NCBI RefSeq assembly: GCF_030020805.1
Contig: NZ_CP125098.1
Location: 6,657,501 to 6,721,500 of the forward strand
Length of the DNA: 64,000 nt
From: Paenibacillus sp. RC67
GTDB lineage: Bacteria > Bacillota > Bacilli > Paenibacillales > NBRC-103111
Reading direction: 5' to 3'
The notes beneath the pieces are model-generated. The model saw only the letters and a program-made list of their open reading frames with translations, ran no database searches and was not told the DNA's origin. Positions 17,116-25,714 of this stretch are shown here, in pieces. A program made the translations under genes and the position numbers. The first letter of the stretch is position 1; the number at the start of each line of letters is the position of its first letter.

Positions 17116-18105
17116 TCATCCTTCAATAAATCGCAATGCTCTTTGGGAATGGCTCTCAGCGAGATTTTTGGCAAATGACTGATCCGGAAAGCCTCTATGA
17201 AGCAGCTTCAAACCACCTGAGGTTAAAGATAGATGATGATGGAATTGATAGAAAACCATCCTGTTAGGATCGAGAGTATCCTGCATCAGATATCTATAAT
17301 AATCCCCAAACCGAAATTTTAAGAAGCTGTGTTCATGCTCAATATCAAAAAATGCTGCTCCTTCGATATCTATCAGGTAAGGTTCTAGATCGTCACTAAC
17401 CATTACGTGGTCAGGACCTAGCTCCCCATGTATAAATCCATAGCGCTGTCTAGGTTCAATTCTTGCCTCAAGCTTATACAAAGTATCAAGCAGTTTGCTT
17501 TCATTAGCCCTAATGCTATCGATATAACGAGAAGCATAGGACAGCTGCAGCTTAGCGTTCTCTAGTTTCAACAGATGACAAGCCTCTTTGTGGATGACAT
17601 CTTGATTCAGCTTCCCGTAAGTAGTTCTTACATCCGTATGCATAGCCTCCAGCATGTCTCCCAACCGCTGAAACACTTTATTTTGAACACCTCTATCGGA
17701 ATGCTGGAAGTAGGCTTCTGCCTTTTGTCCATCTATATATTCAACGAATGCAAAGTCAAAGGGATACGGATTCTTTTCCTTATTCAGATACCAAAGATGA
17801 GGGGTCTTAATCCCATGCTGTATGAAATACTTGTTATTTATTTCAAATAAGTCACTGCCGTAGGACTGCTCCGTCCTATTTTCATTGTTCTTTTCTTCCT
17901 CAAAATAATTCTTGGTAAGATCCCACACATACAGAACGAAAGAAAATCCGTTAGTGCAATCGATCTTGTAAACGACCTTCTGTGCGCCCCCATGCATTCT
18001 GGATACATCTGCAACCAAATAACTGATACCAAAGACATTCTTCATGTACTCTTGTAAATCTATTTTATTGAGGTGACAAATAAATTCCAATGAGCAGCAC
18101 TCCAT
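17116..18105 (-). CDS. Phosphotransferase family protein (APH/kinase-like)
   Basis: An approximately 329-aa protein with the aminoglycoside-phosphotransferase/choline-kinase fold. The catalytic loop is GFIHGELGPDHVMV and the metal-binding DIEG follows in PYLIDIEGAAFFD. A nucleotide-binding N-lobe is suggested by GGAQKVVYKIDC. The start is uncertain: ATG 18105 has AAGGA directly against it, while TTG 18090 has GGAG nine bases upstream and may be the true start. Longer versions run through a terminator hairpin and are rejected. The substrate cannot be assigned; such genes range from antibiotic kinases to metabolite kinases. Confidence 0.78.
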   Translation of the reverse strand: MECCSLEFICHLNKIDLQEYMKNVFGISYLVADVSRMHGGAQKVVYKIDCTNGFSFVLYVWDLTKNYFEEEKNNENRTEQSYGSDLFEINNKYFIQHGIKTPHLWYLNKEKNPYPFDFAFVEYIDGQKAEAYFQHSDRGVQNKVFQRLGDMLEAMHTDVRTTYGKLNQDVIHKEACHLLKLENAKLQLSYASRYIDSIRANESKLLDTLYKLEARIEPRQRYGFIHGELGPDHVMVSDDLEPYLIDIEGAAFFDIEHEHSFLKFRFGDYYRYLMQDTLDPNRMVFYQFHHHLSLTSGGLKLLHRGFPDQSFAKNLAESHSQRALRFIEG

Positions 18106-18214
18106 TCCTTGTTTTTGCCGGCAATCTAAATGTAAATAAAATCCAGCGGAAAGTATAGACTGTTTCTTTCTGTTTTGATATGATGTTGAATAAGGTCTTG
18201 GAAAAAATAGACAT

Positions 18215-18250
18215 ACAAAAAACCTTCGGAGTTCAATCCAAAGGTTTTTT
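18215..18250 (-). terminator. Terminator after the FUSC gene
   Basis: On the minus strand AAACCTTTGG pairs with CCGAAGGTTT, followed by TTTT. It ends the FUSC transcript and shows that the phosphotransferase start lies further downstream. Confidence 0.7.
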
Positions 18251-18296
18251 TCGCTGTTCGATAAGAGGTCGGGCGCATTAATTAGATCAAATCGCA

Positions 18297-19349
18297 CTAC
18301 GCTTGCTTAGGTATAACCCGATTAAATAGCAGATTAACCAATATAACGAGGCATGCTCCAATGAGCGTAGCCATTACGCGGTCTATAAGAACTTTAAATT
18401 CGATAGTTTGGCCCGCACCCATAAGTAAAAAAATTAGCGGGGTCATGGTCGCTGAATATAGGAGATAATTTCTAACCTTCAACAGCGGTCTCAATGCCGC
18501 GAGTAGCCCAATTATGACGATTACCACCCAGACGGGAAGCGTAAATAAAAAAATGGAGCTTACAACGATCACTCCGATAACCGTTCCTAGTACTCTCTGT
18601 ATAGTTTTTATCGGGATGGGGTCTATTTTCCGTTCGATTAAGATCGCCACGGTCAATACGATCCAATAAAAATGATGATTGGGCCATAACCATCGTAGCC
18701 CCTCAGCTGCACACAAACATAACCCCAGTCTAAGCGTATACTGCCAGCCGGATAGCTGTGTAAGCGACCTTTTCCAACGTTTGAATTTTTGCAATGCGGA
18801 CGGTGTCAAAGTCTCAGTCGGTGAAGCGTCGTTGCGGCGTTTCCAGCTTAAAAACCTATCTAGTACAAAGCTAAGAATAGTTCGCCAAATTGCACCCGCA
18901 AGGATGAATAAAAGAAGCTCTGCAGCATGCGGCGCAGCACTGAACACATTAATGGCGATGGTCAAAAACAGGATGAACCGCGTTGTAGAGACGATGAGCT
19001 CACGGCTGTACCCGCCAATCATAGCCGCAAGAATCGCCAGCAGGATTACACCAGTATCCGATAGCCAGCCATGGTCAATCAAGAGAAAAGCCAAAACGGA
19101 AGCCAAGACAGCCGGCAGTAGCGCGAAAGCCCACTCTTTTGTCAGATTTCGAAGGTTCGAGCCCCCCTTCACTCCGCCTACTGCCAGGCTACCAAGCGAT
19201 GCCACCAAACCAAGCTGGAGATAGCCCATTGCTGCAAAGAGGACTACAGGACCGGCCATGCCTATACAAGAGGAAATGATTTCGGCAAGATCCACCTCGG
19301 CCTCTTTAGACCAATGAAGTGCTTGGGTCAAATGCTTTTTGCTATCCAC
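18297..19349 (-). CDS. FUSC family membrane protein
   Basis: About 350 aa with two blocks of transmembrane helices separated by a polar stretch (KRRNDASPTETLTPSALQKFKRWKR), the layout of fusaric-acid-resistance/aromatic-acid exporter (FUSC) proteins. WLWPNHHFYWIVLTVAILIERK and the following GTVIGVIVVSS match the C-terminal FUSC_2-like region. The GTG at 19349 has AAGGAG ten bases upstream. A TTG at 19388 would start before that site and is less likely. A role in efflux of aromatic acids is a family-level inference. Confidence 0.8.
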   Translation of the reverse strand: MDSKKHLTQALHWSKEAEVDLAEIISSCIGMAGPVVLFAAMGYLQLGLVASLGSLAVGGVKGGSNLRNLTKEWAFALLPAVLASVLAFLLIDHGWLSDTGVILLAILAAMIGGYSRELIVSTTRFILFLTIAINVFSAAPHAAELLLFILAGAIWRTILSFVLDRFLSWKRRNDASPTETLTPSALQKFKRWKRSLTQLSGWQYTLRLGLCLCAAEGLRWLWPNHHFYWIVLTVAILIERKIDPIPIKTIQRVLGTVIGVIVVSSIFLFTLPVWVVIVIIGLLAALRPLLKVRNYLLYSATMTPLIFLLMGAGQTIEFKVLIDRVMATLIGACLVILVNLLFNRVIPKQA

Positions 19350-19462
19350 CTGGTGCAGATCTCCTTCCATGGTGAATGATTTCTTCAACGTGCTTTAATA
19401 TTAAATGGTTCGCTTAAAGTTTCAAAATTCCTTGTACATCGTTCAACTGCTTCTAAGCAAAA

Positions 19463-19491
19463 AAGACTGCCGATCCATTGACTCGGCAGCC
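19463..19491 (-). terminator. Terminator after the DUF1772 gene
   Basis: On the minus strand GGCTGCCGA pairs with TCGGCAGTC, followed by TTTTTTG. Confidence 0.8.
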
Positions 19492-19532
19492 TTACTTAAT
19501 TTCGAACTGTATTTTTTTGTTATGGAAATAAG

Positions 19533-20018
19533 TTAGCCCCAGTGTCGGTATGCGAGGATAAATGATAGGAGTGAGGCAAGAGAAGCTACCGTGCGCACAT
19601 GATTCCAGGCCGTCCAGCTGGCCGTGTATCGAGTCCATAAATCAGCACCTTGAGCACTGCTTGGATCTACGGCAGCAAGCGCATCGTTCAGCGGAACGTT
19701 GAACACCATTGTCACCAGAAAGGAGCCTATGAGATAGAGCAAGCTGCCTGCAAGCAGATAGCTTGCTCCGGCTTCGCCCCACCTGAGGAAGGAGACGATA
19801 GTTAGGACGACAGACGCTAGGGCCGTTCCGGCAAAGACCAACCCAAACAAAGGATTGAGTATTGTGATATTGATCGACTGCATGGCCGCAATTCCTTGTG
19901 ATGCAGGAATTCGAGTTAAGGCGGTCATCACGAAGGTGGAGAAGGCGAAGAATAATCCGGCTATCAATCCGGAACCAAGAGCTGAGAAAAGGGTCAAGCC
20001 ATTTAGCAAGCGTTCCAT
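19533..20018 (-). CDS. DUF1772 domain membrane protein
   Basis: A 161-aa protein with four hydrophobic helices. ALGSGLIAGLFFAFSTFVMTAL and the polar NHVRTVASLASLLSFIL region are typical of DUF1772 (anthrone-oxygenase-like) proteins. GGGGAGG precedes the ATG at 20018 by nine bases, so the upstream start is rejected. It overlaps the end of the NmrA-like gene by 16 bases and is probably translated with it. Both lie behind a MarR operator. The biochemical role is not known. Confidence 0.82.
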   Translation of the reverse strand: MERLLNGLTLFSALGSGLIAGLFFAFSTFVMTALTRIPASQGIAAMQSINITILNPLFGLVFAGTALASVVLTIVSFLRWGEAGASYLLAGSLLYLIGSFLVTMVFNVPLNDALAAVDPSSAQGADLWTRYTASWTAWNHVRTVASLASLLSFILAYRHWG

Positions 20019-20881
20019 CTTCTTGAACCTCCCCAAACGCCGGTAGCGGCAGCATCTCGAGCGTAGTCGGCAAACCCCCGTGGCTCTCGGCCTAGGGCGC
20101 GTTGAACGCCGTCTGTCAGGTGGGAGTTGCGACCGTCCAAGACCTTGGTGAACAAATCGGTCAGCAGCTCCATGAATTCAGCCGGTATATCCTCTTGAGC
20201 CAGCATAGAGATGAACTGATCTGCTGAAACTTCTACGTAACGGACTTGCCTGCCGCTCGCTTTTGCAATTTCTACAGTCGCTTCCGCAAAGGTCAGTGCA
20301 CGCGGACCAGTTAACTCGTAAAGCTGGCCGACGTGTCCGTCCTCGGTCAAAGCTGCTGCTGCGACATCTGCGATATCCTCCGCATCAATAAACGGCTCCG
20401 CCACGTCAGCAGCCGGAAGAGCGACCGTGCCGCTGAGCACGGACTCAAGCAGGAAGCTCTCGCTGAAATTTTGGCAGAACCAGCTGGCCCGCAGGATCGT
20501 CCAGTCTGCACCAGAGTTCCGTAATGCCTGCTCACTCCGTTGAGCCTCTTCTTCACCTCGGCCGGATAACAGAACCAGTCTCTTGATCCCATTTTTAACC
20601 GCCAGCTCGGCGAAAGCACCAATTGCTGCTGCGGCACCAGGTAGTGCCAGATCAGGGTAATAGGTTATATACACCGCTCCCACGTCCCGTAGGGACGATT
20701 CCCAGGTGGATTGCTTCTCCCAATCAAATGCCGGTTCGCCCGAACGCGAACCGATTCGTATCGGCAGGCCGCGTGCCGTCAGCCGCTCTGCCACACGACG
20801 ACCGGTCTTGCCTGTGCCGCCAAGAATCAAAATCGGCTTCATATCCTCGACAGCTACCTTTTTAACTCCATCATTGTTCAT
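20003..20881 (-). CDS. NAD(P)H-binding protein, NmrA/SDR atypical family
   Basis: A 292-aa atypical short-chain dehydrogenase. The dinucleotide-binding motif is ILILGGTGKTGRRVAERL (residues 17-34), followed by RIGSRSGEPAFDW, typical of NmrA-like NADP-sensing or quinone-reductase proteins. AAGGAG precedes the ATG at 20881. It is followed by an overlapping DUF1772 gene and preceded by a MarR regulator gene with matching operator sequences, so it is probably induced by the MarR ligand. The substrate is unknown. Confidence 0.87.
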   Translation of the reverse strand: MNNDGVKKVAVEDMKPILILGGTGKTGRRVAERLTARGLPIRIGSRSGEPAFDWEKQSTWESSLRDVGAVYITYYPDLALPGAAAAIGAFAELAVKNGIKRLVLLSGRGEEEAQRSEQALRNSGADWTILRASWFCQNFSESFLLESVLSGTVALPAADVAEPFIDAEDIADVAAAALTEDGHVGQLYELTGPRALTFAEATVEIAKASGRQVRYVEVSADQFISMLAQEDIPAEFMELLTDLFTKVLDGRNSHLTDGVQRALGREPRGFADYARDAAATGVWGGSRRWNAC

Positions 20882-20933
20882 ATGATCTCTCCTTTAGATA
20901 ATGTATTGTATTCGCATTGCTTTTTAATTATTA

Positions 20934-20949
20934 TTGTTTGCGCAAGCAA
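20934..20949. promoter_or_regulatory. Candidate MarR operator upstream of the NmrA-like gene
   Basis: TTGTTTGCGCAAGCAA is a near-perfect palindrome about 53 bases upstream of the ATG. The same motif with one more change lies upstream of the marR gene itself. Confidence 0.6.
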
Positions 20950-20976
20950 CTATTAACCTAAATAAAGAATGAGCCC

Positions 20977-21405
20977 TCATTCCATATTTTCTAATTGATC
21001 ACTCACTTTATAAAGATGAAGTGACAGTTCATCCCCTTCCTGTTCTCCCAATAATTCGGCGTACCGTTTACGAAGGTTGTTCCAGCACTCGTTGATACTT
21101 TCTTCCAAAGCCTTACCTTTTTCCGTGGAAAAAATAAGCGATAATCTCCCTTCCACACGATTGGTGATCAATCCCTTGATGATAAGCTTCTCAATAAGTC
21201 GGGTCACTGTTGACGGTTGCAGATGGAGAATTTCACCTAACTCTTTCTGCGAAATCCCTTCCTTTTCAAAAACAGCCATCAATAAAAAGGCAGATGTGGG
21301 TGATAAACCGCTAGCAGCAAACTCATCTTCTGCCATTTTGGTAATGACTCGACCTAGTCGGTTGGCGGTAAAGTACAGGCATTCTTTTAAATAGGTCTCC
21401 AGCAT
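20977..21405 (-). CDS. MarR family transcriptional regulator
   Basis: A 142-aa winged-helix protein starting MLETYLKECL. The DNA-binding part is GISQKELGEILHLQPSTVTRLIEKLIIKGLI, with the wing NRVEGRLSLIFSTEKG. The ATG at 21405 has GAGGTAAG upstream; the longer frame would start inside the operator and is rejected. It probably represses itself and the NmrA-like/DUF1772 pair through two matching palindromes. The effector cannot be inferred. Confidence 0.9.
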   Translation of the reverse strand: MLETYLKECLYFTANRLGRVITKMAEDEFAASGLSPTSAFLLMAVFEKEGISQKELGEILHLQPSTVTRLIEKLIIKGLITNRVEGRLSLIFSTEKGKALEESINECWNNLRKRYAELLGEQEGDELSLHLYKVSDQLENME

Positions 21406-21431
21406 GGTTCTTACCTCGTTTTCAAAAATAA

Positions 21432-21447
21432 TTGCTTGCGCATACAA
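21432..21447. promoter_or_regulatory. Candidate MarR operator upstream of marR
   Basis: TTGCTTGCGCATACAA shares 14 of 16 positions with the reverse complement of the site at 20934-20949 and precedes the regulator start by 27 bases. Confidence 0.6.
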
Positions 21448-21534
21448 ATATAATATATTTTCAAAATAATGTAAAGTCCAATTTTAATCAATATCATTAC
21501 TGCTTTATTGAATGCCCCTCCCTTTAGTACAATA

Positions 21535-21977
21535 TCAATCCATATTGCTTACCCATAAAGGTTTATCCTCGCTTAACACTTGGGGAATGAGTTCTTGCAC
21601 AAGATAGGGTGAGACATCATGCTGCTTAAGCTTCTCTAACGTAGGTTCCACCCAATAAAACTCAAGATGTGATTCTAGTGATTTGGGAGGAACATTCGCA
21701 GATAGCTCGTTACATCTGACTTCGAATAAATGGTTTATTTCGTGATAATTTTTTTCTTTCATTCCAAATTCAATGACTCCAAGAAACCGGATTACCTCAC
21801 AAGCAGTCACGCATAGTTCCTCTTCTAACTCTCTTTTGAGGGCCGTTTGAGCACTTTCCCCAAGATCAACGCCACCTCCTGGTAAAAATGAATGAGCTCC
21901 TTTCATACGAGCGATCACAGTATGTGATTGTGATCAATAATTAAAGCTCGGGCAATATGTCTAAACTTTATAGTCAT
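21535..21977 (-). pseudogene. NUDIX hydrolase, frameshifted near the N-terminus
   Basis: An ATG at 21977 with GGAGG eight bases upstream opens MTIKFRHIARALIIDHNHIL, which then hits TGA at 21917-21915. One base offset (GTG at 21918) resumes VIARMKGAHSFLPGGG and the complete Nudix box GGVDLGESAQTALKRELEEEL, continuing to residue 127. The two pieces fit the usual NUDIX N-terminus, so a single-base deletion near 21918 has split the gene. It could also be a sequencing error. If intact it would hydrolyse a nucleoside diphosphate derivative. Confidence 0.7.
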
Positions 21978-22085
21978 TTCATATACCTCCCTGATAAAAT
22001 GTCCTGCATCCCACACTAATAAATATCTACTTAATTCACCATATCCTTCAACATTTTATTGCTAATAGCTCCTCTTAACAAAGCA

Positions 22086-22120
22086 AAGGCTACCGATCTC
22101 CACGTCGGCAGCCTCTATTT
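22086..22120 (-). terminator. Terminator of the TOMM operon
   Basis: AGGCTACCGA (22087-22096) pairs with TCGGCAGCCT (22105-22114). On the plus strand CTATTTTT follows; on the minus strand the tail is TTGCTTTG. It is the first hairpin after the dehydrogenase stop codon. Confidence 0.6.
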
Positions 22121-22172
22121 TTAGGAGAGAACGTTGCGAGATTCACTTACTCTACAATCATCCAACTATTGG

Positions 22173-23750
22173 TTAGCTGTGCAGGCCCGCTTCCAGACGA
22201 GGACGCTGACGATAGGGACCGATCGGGATCTGGATCAGACTGGTTTTTCCTTGCTCATTCAATCGGTATAGATCATCACAAATAGCCGGATTAAACCCAA
22301 GCAAAGGCCGCCCCCCCATTCCGATCGCCGACGCCGCTAGCAACAGTCTTTGTACAAGCATTCCCGCTTCCATCTGCTGAATTCGGTATCCCCGCAGCCC
22401 TAGTGCGGATTTGTGATAATCACGGTCACCAACCACATGCACACAGATCGGTACTTGAAACAAATTGACGTTATCTATAGACATTCCGCTCTGCAATCGC
22501 GGCCGATGATCACCTGGAGCTACCCTGCGCATCAAATGGGCAGAGCTGTCATAGCGATAAGCGCCGTCCGGAATGCCTTCAACATGATACAAACAACAGT
22601 ACAGCGAAAGACGAGATGCGGCATTTTCATTGGGACCTAACAAATCATCGTCATGCGTTAAGGATGCCGTCGCCTCTTGAAACAGCGCTGCCACGTCCGA
22701 CTGCGTCACTTTCCTCAAAACAAAATCCGACTCTGGCGAATACCGCTTTTGACAAATCGAAGCCAGATCATGGGTCAAATGGTCCACGAGGGGCATATAT
22801 GCCACCTGTACTCCGCTTTCTACAGGTCTGACCGCACTGGGATGCCCAAACGAACCTGCGGAATCCTGCATGGCGGCTTCGTTCATCCTGGTCAGCATCG
22901 GATATTCCTTAATGGTTCGTGATCGCACGTAATGTTCATGCCAAACAGCTGGAAGCTCCCGGCACAAGTCAACCGCGGAGCCTTCCCACTCTCCGTTCGC
23001 TTCATCACGGAACTGAGATTTCATGTGCTCCGCCGAAAGAGGGATCACGGCATACACACTCTCCTCTTGATCGGAGACCCCAAGCAGATGATTGACCGCC
23101 CGGTCCAGAAATTGAAAATAGACGCTGGATTCGTAACCGAACCGTCCTGCCACTTCAAGCATTTGACCTATCAATACACCGGAATCCAAACCTTGCAATC
23201 GATAAGCAAAGTTATGGTATTTATAAAAATTTTTCCAAAACATAACCGAAACAAATACGGTTGCAAAACAACCCGTTACATCGCTTCGGTTGCCCAGTGC
23301 CCGGGTCAGGTAAGAATCGAAATTCGCCTCACGGAGCAGTTCCAGCCGATGATGGGCGGCGTCGTAATGATACACTCCGGTCGGAGCTTCTTCAATCTTC
23401 AAGTATATATATAGCTCGTTCGGATATAACCCGCCGCCTGAAGGAACAAATCGTCGGTACATTTGGACAGGGGCAGCTGTATAGTCCCTGGCATTGTATG
23501 CAGGGAATTGGCTTATTCGGCTAACCCCATATACATACCATAGAAGATGACCGATGGTTGTCAGATCCGGATTGGGGGGCGATTCATGCCTATACAGCGA
23601 CAACGGTATTTCCGGTGATAAAGAAATGACCGGCAAGCTGCGATATAGCTTATATGTAAGCGGCGCATCGTCCCAATCGACTTCCCAATCCGGCGGTTTG
23701 GAATCGTCAGTATTCGAATGAAGGCTGCTCAGGAATTTTTCCAGACTCAT
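22173..23750 (-). CDS. TOMM SagB-type dehydrogenase, two-domain
   Basis: A 525-aa flavoprotein with two SagB/nitroreductase-like halves. The first has YRRFVPSGGGLYPNELYIYL (98-117) and FWKNFYKYHNFAYRLQGLDSG, with the Lys-Tyr pair K177-Y178 that is catalytic in TOMM dehydrogenases. The second half has SALGLRGYRIQQMEAGMLVQRL and GMGGRPLLGFNP but lacks the KY pair, so it may be structural. It uses FMN to oxidise azolines made by the cyclodehydratase to azoles. AAGGAGG precedes the ATG. It lies 20 bases after the YcaO gene and is the last gene of the cluster. The fused double-domain form is characteristic of heterocycloanthracin-type clusters. Confidence 0.9.
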   Translation of the reverse strand: MSLEKFLSSLHSNTDDSKPPDWEVDWDDAPLTYKLYRSLPVISLSPEIPLSLYRHESPPNPDLTTIGHLLWYVYGVSRISQFPAYNARDYTAAPVQMYRRFVPSGGGLYPNELYIYLKIEEAPTGVYHYDAAHHRLELLREANFDSYLTRALGNRSDVTGCFATVFVSVMFWKNFYKYHNFAYRLQGLDSGVLIGQMLEVAGRFGYESSVYFQFLDRAVNHLLGVSDQEESVYAVIPLSAEHMKSQFRDEANGEWEGSAVDLCRELPAVWHEHYVRSRTIKEYPMLTRMNEAAMQDSAGSFGHPSAVRPVESGVQVAYMPLVDHLTHDLASICQKRYSPESDFVLRKVTQSDVAALFQEATASLTHDDDLLGPNENAASRLSLYCCLYHVEGIPDGAYRYDSSAHLMRRVAPGDHRPRLQSGMSIDNVNLFQVPICVHVVGDRDYHKSALGLRGYRIQQMEAGMLVQRLLLAASAIGMGGRPLLGFNPAICDDLYRLNEQGKTSLIQIPIGPYRQRPRLEAGLHS

Positions 23751-23770
23751 CTTCCTTCCTCCTTAGTCAT

Positions 23771-25714
23771 TTAAGGGAACGGATGCGGATGCGGATTAAG
23801 CTGTTCCAAGAGCAACGGCTGCTTAACATAACCGAGTTGGGCCGGTACCTTTAACACTCTATCCAGATCTGCCACCCGAATGAGATGATGACCGAACGTC
23901 ATCGGGAGCATTCCCGGAATCAGCACCTTTACACAGTGCAATCTATTGCGTTTTAACTCCGGAGTCGTCTGATCGACGACGATCACATCGAGATTCAATT
24001 GGCGGAACGCTTGAAGGACATCCTTCAAATCATCAGTCAAATCCGGATGCATTGGAGCCTGTTTGAATTCCTCTTGGAACGACCGCATAGGCCGGTTTTC
24101 CTCTAATAGGAATTGTAGACGCTCCTCTGCCTCATGTAAGCTGTAAAGCATAGAGTGATCTTCCATAGAGCGCACCAATAACGGGTCATGAAGCATTTGC
24201 CTATACTGTTCCTCGTTTTCCTCGAACTTTCCGTTCAGCGTCAGCATCATCCCCGATAATTCATGAATTGCACTCTTCGCTGCGCGAACTGGATCCGGAT
24301 GCGCTCCTGCTGCGCAAATCAGATTTACCCCTTTGGGTTTCATGTTTTTGGCCACTGCCCACACGCTCGAAATTCCATTTTCCATTGTCGCGTTATACAA
24401 GTACACATCGAATCCGGCCACCATCTGCAAACGGTTGATCATGAGCTCCAGTTCCGTATCACCTGCGGAATGAGGATCAAGCCGAGGAAGGGGCAGCTGC
24501 GCGTACCAAGTCATCAGGAAAGCATCTCGCTCCACAACCTCCATGATGCCGTAAAATATAGCCTCCTCTAAGCTGCCTCCCAACGCACAGCCGTTGGACG
24601 TTTCATAGATAAATCCATTTCCGCAAGGCGAGCTGTAATAAGCAAGCTGCTGCGGAACCAGAATTGGATTTTGCCGGCCAAACGAATAACCCCATAACCA
24701 CTCCATCGGCTCATCAGGATCAAAGGGTCTGAAAGGAAAATGAGGCTGCTCATACTGTTCTTTCGAGTATAATCCTACTGTGGCGGGATCCAGCGCATGG
24801 TCGACCAGATTGCGGTAGCTATCGTGGATCATCGGCCTTTTGCCACGGGGAGCCATACCGCAGTATCTCTCCAAGCCCTCCATAATAGCCGTCATCTCGC
24901 TCTCCGCATAGGAATGCGTACGGCCTGCCGTTGGCTCATCCTGATCAAACAACGGAAGATTTACACTCACATCAGCAAAAGGGGAAACGAGATCCACCAT
25001 TTTCCCATTCAAAAAGCCAGTCTTATAATCCAGATACTCTTTAACCAAAAAGCTCCCAAGCTCATCTAACGACCGGCTGCGGTAACTTTTCCCATTGATC
25101 TTAGGACTTGGTTGAAGCGAAATGCTTGCCCTCTCCGGCGTGTCTTCCAGCAAAGGGCTGCAAGCAGGACATAGCGGATCAGCAAGAAAGAAGTGGCTGG
25201 TGGCACTCAATGTTTTCATATCCATGAGAAGCATCCGCTCTTCCAACCGGGATCGTTTACCCTGAAGGACCTTCTGCGACTCTGTCACAAGCCATTGCGT
25301 CATTTGTAAAAGCCCTGTACCCGATGCCCAAGCGTCGTGAGGAATTCCCCCAGTCTCCGTCAGACGCTGCTCGAGCATCCACATTTCCTTGCGGTCACGT
25401 CCCGCCAAGAGATGCCGGGTGTCTGCACAGAGCGAGCATCCGGACACAGCTGGCCGTACGAGCGGTCCGACTACGCCTTCACCAAAGACAACGAAACCGC
25501 GCAGCCAAGGAATGCCAGCTTCTCGGAATCGTTCCTCCGCTTCCCGATGAACAGCAGGATGCCATGCATCGTGCAGCACCAAGGCGAAATTGACCGCTTC
25601 CGGAATTCCTCCCCTGAAATCACTTAAGCGGACAAGCTGGCATATGGCAGACAGCTCATTGCAGACAAAATCCGCCAATCTGCCTTCTCCAATAACAGCT
25701 ACCCTAGTGTTCAC
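23771..25714 (-). CDS. TOMM cyclodehydratase, fused E1-like/YcaO (D protein)
   Basis: A 647-aa fusion. The N-terminal E1/ThiF-like part begins VAVIGEGRLADFVCNEL and has two CxxC pairs, C93/C96 (SGCSLC) and C182/C185 (PLCPAC), as expected for its structural zinc. The C-terminal YcaO domain carries the ATP-site motifs SYAESEMTAIMEGLERYCG (268-286) and SNGCALGGSLEEAIFYG followed by IMEVVERDAF, plus AIHELSG. It ends in PHPHPFP, the proline-rich tail important for YcaO activity. It uses ATP to turn precursor Cys residues into thiazolines. The GTG start overlaps the F gene stop (GTGA), indicating coupling. Family knowledge: D proteins of this class need a separate F protein to bind the leader. Confidence 0.93.
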   Translation of the reverse strand: MNTRVAVIGEGRLADFVCNELSAICQLVRLSDFRGGIPEAVNFALVLHDAWHPAVHREAEERFREAGIPWLRGFVVFGEGVVGPLVRPAVSGCSLCADTRHLLAGRDRKEMWMLEQRLTETGGIPHDAWASGTGLLQMTQWLVTESQKVLQGKRSRLEERMLLMDMKTLSATSHFFLADPLCPACSPLLEDTPERASISLQPSPKINGKSYRSRSLDELGSFLVKEYLDYKTGFLNGKMVDLVSPFADVSVNLPLFDQDEPTAGRTHSYAESEMTAIMEGLERYCGMAPRGKRPMIHDSYRNLVDHALDPATVGLYSKEQYEQPHFPFRPFDPDEPMEWLWGYSFGRQNPILVPQQLAYYSSPCGNGFIYETSNGCALGGSLEEAIFYGIMEVVERDAFLMTWYAQLPLPRLDPHSAGDTELELMINRLQMVAGFDVYLYNATMENGISSVWAVAKNMKPKGVNLICAAGAHPDPVRAAKSAIHELSGMMLTLNGKFEENEEQYRQMLHDPLLVRSMEDHSMLYSLHEAEERLQFLLEENRPMRSFQEEFKQAPMHPDLTDDLKDVLQAFRQLNLDVIVVDQTTPELKRNRLHCVKVLIPGMLPMTFGHHLIRVADLDRVLKVPAQLGYVKQPLLLEQLNPHPHPFP

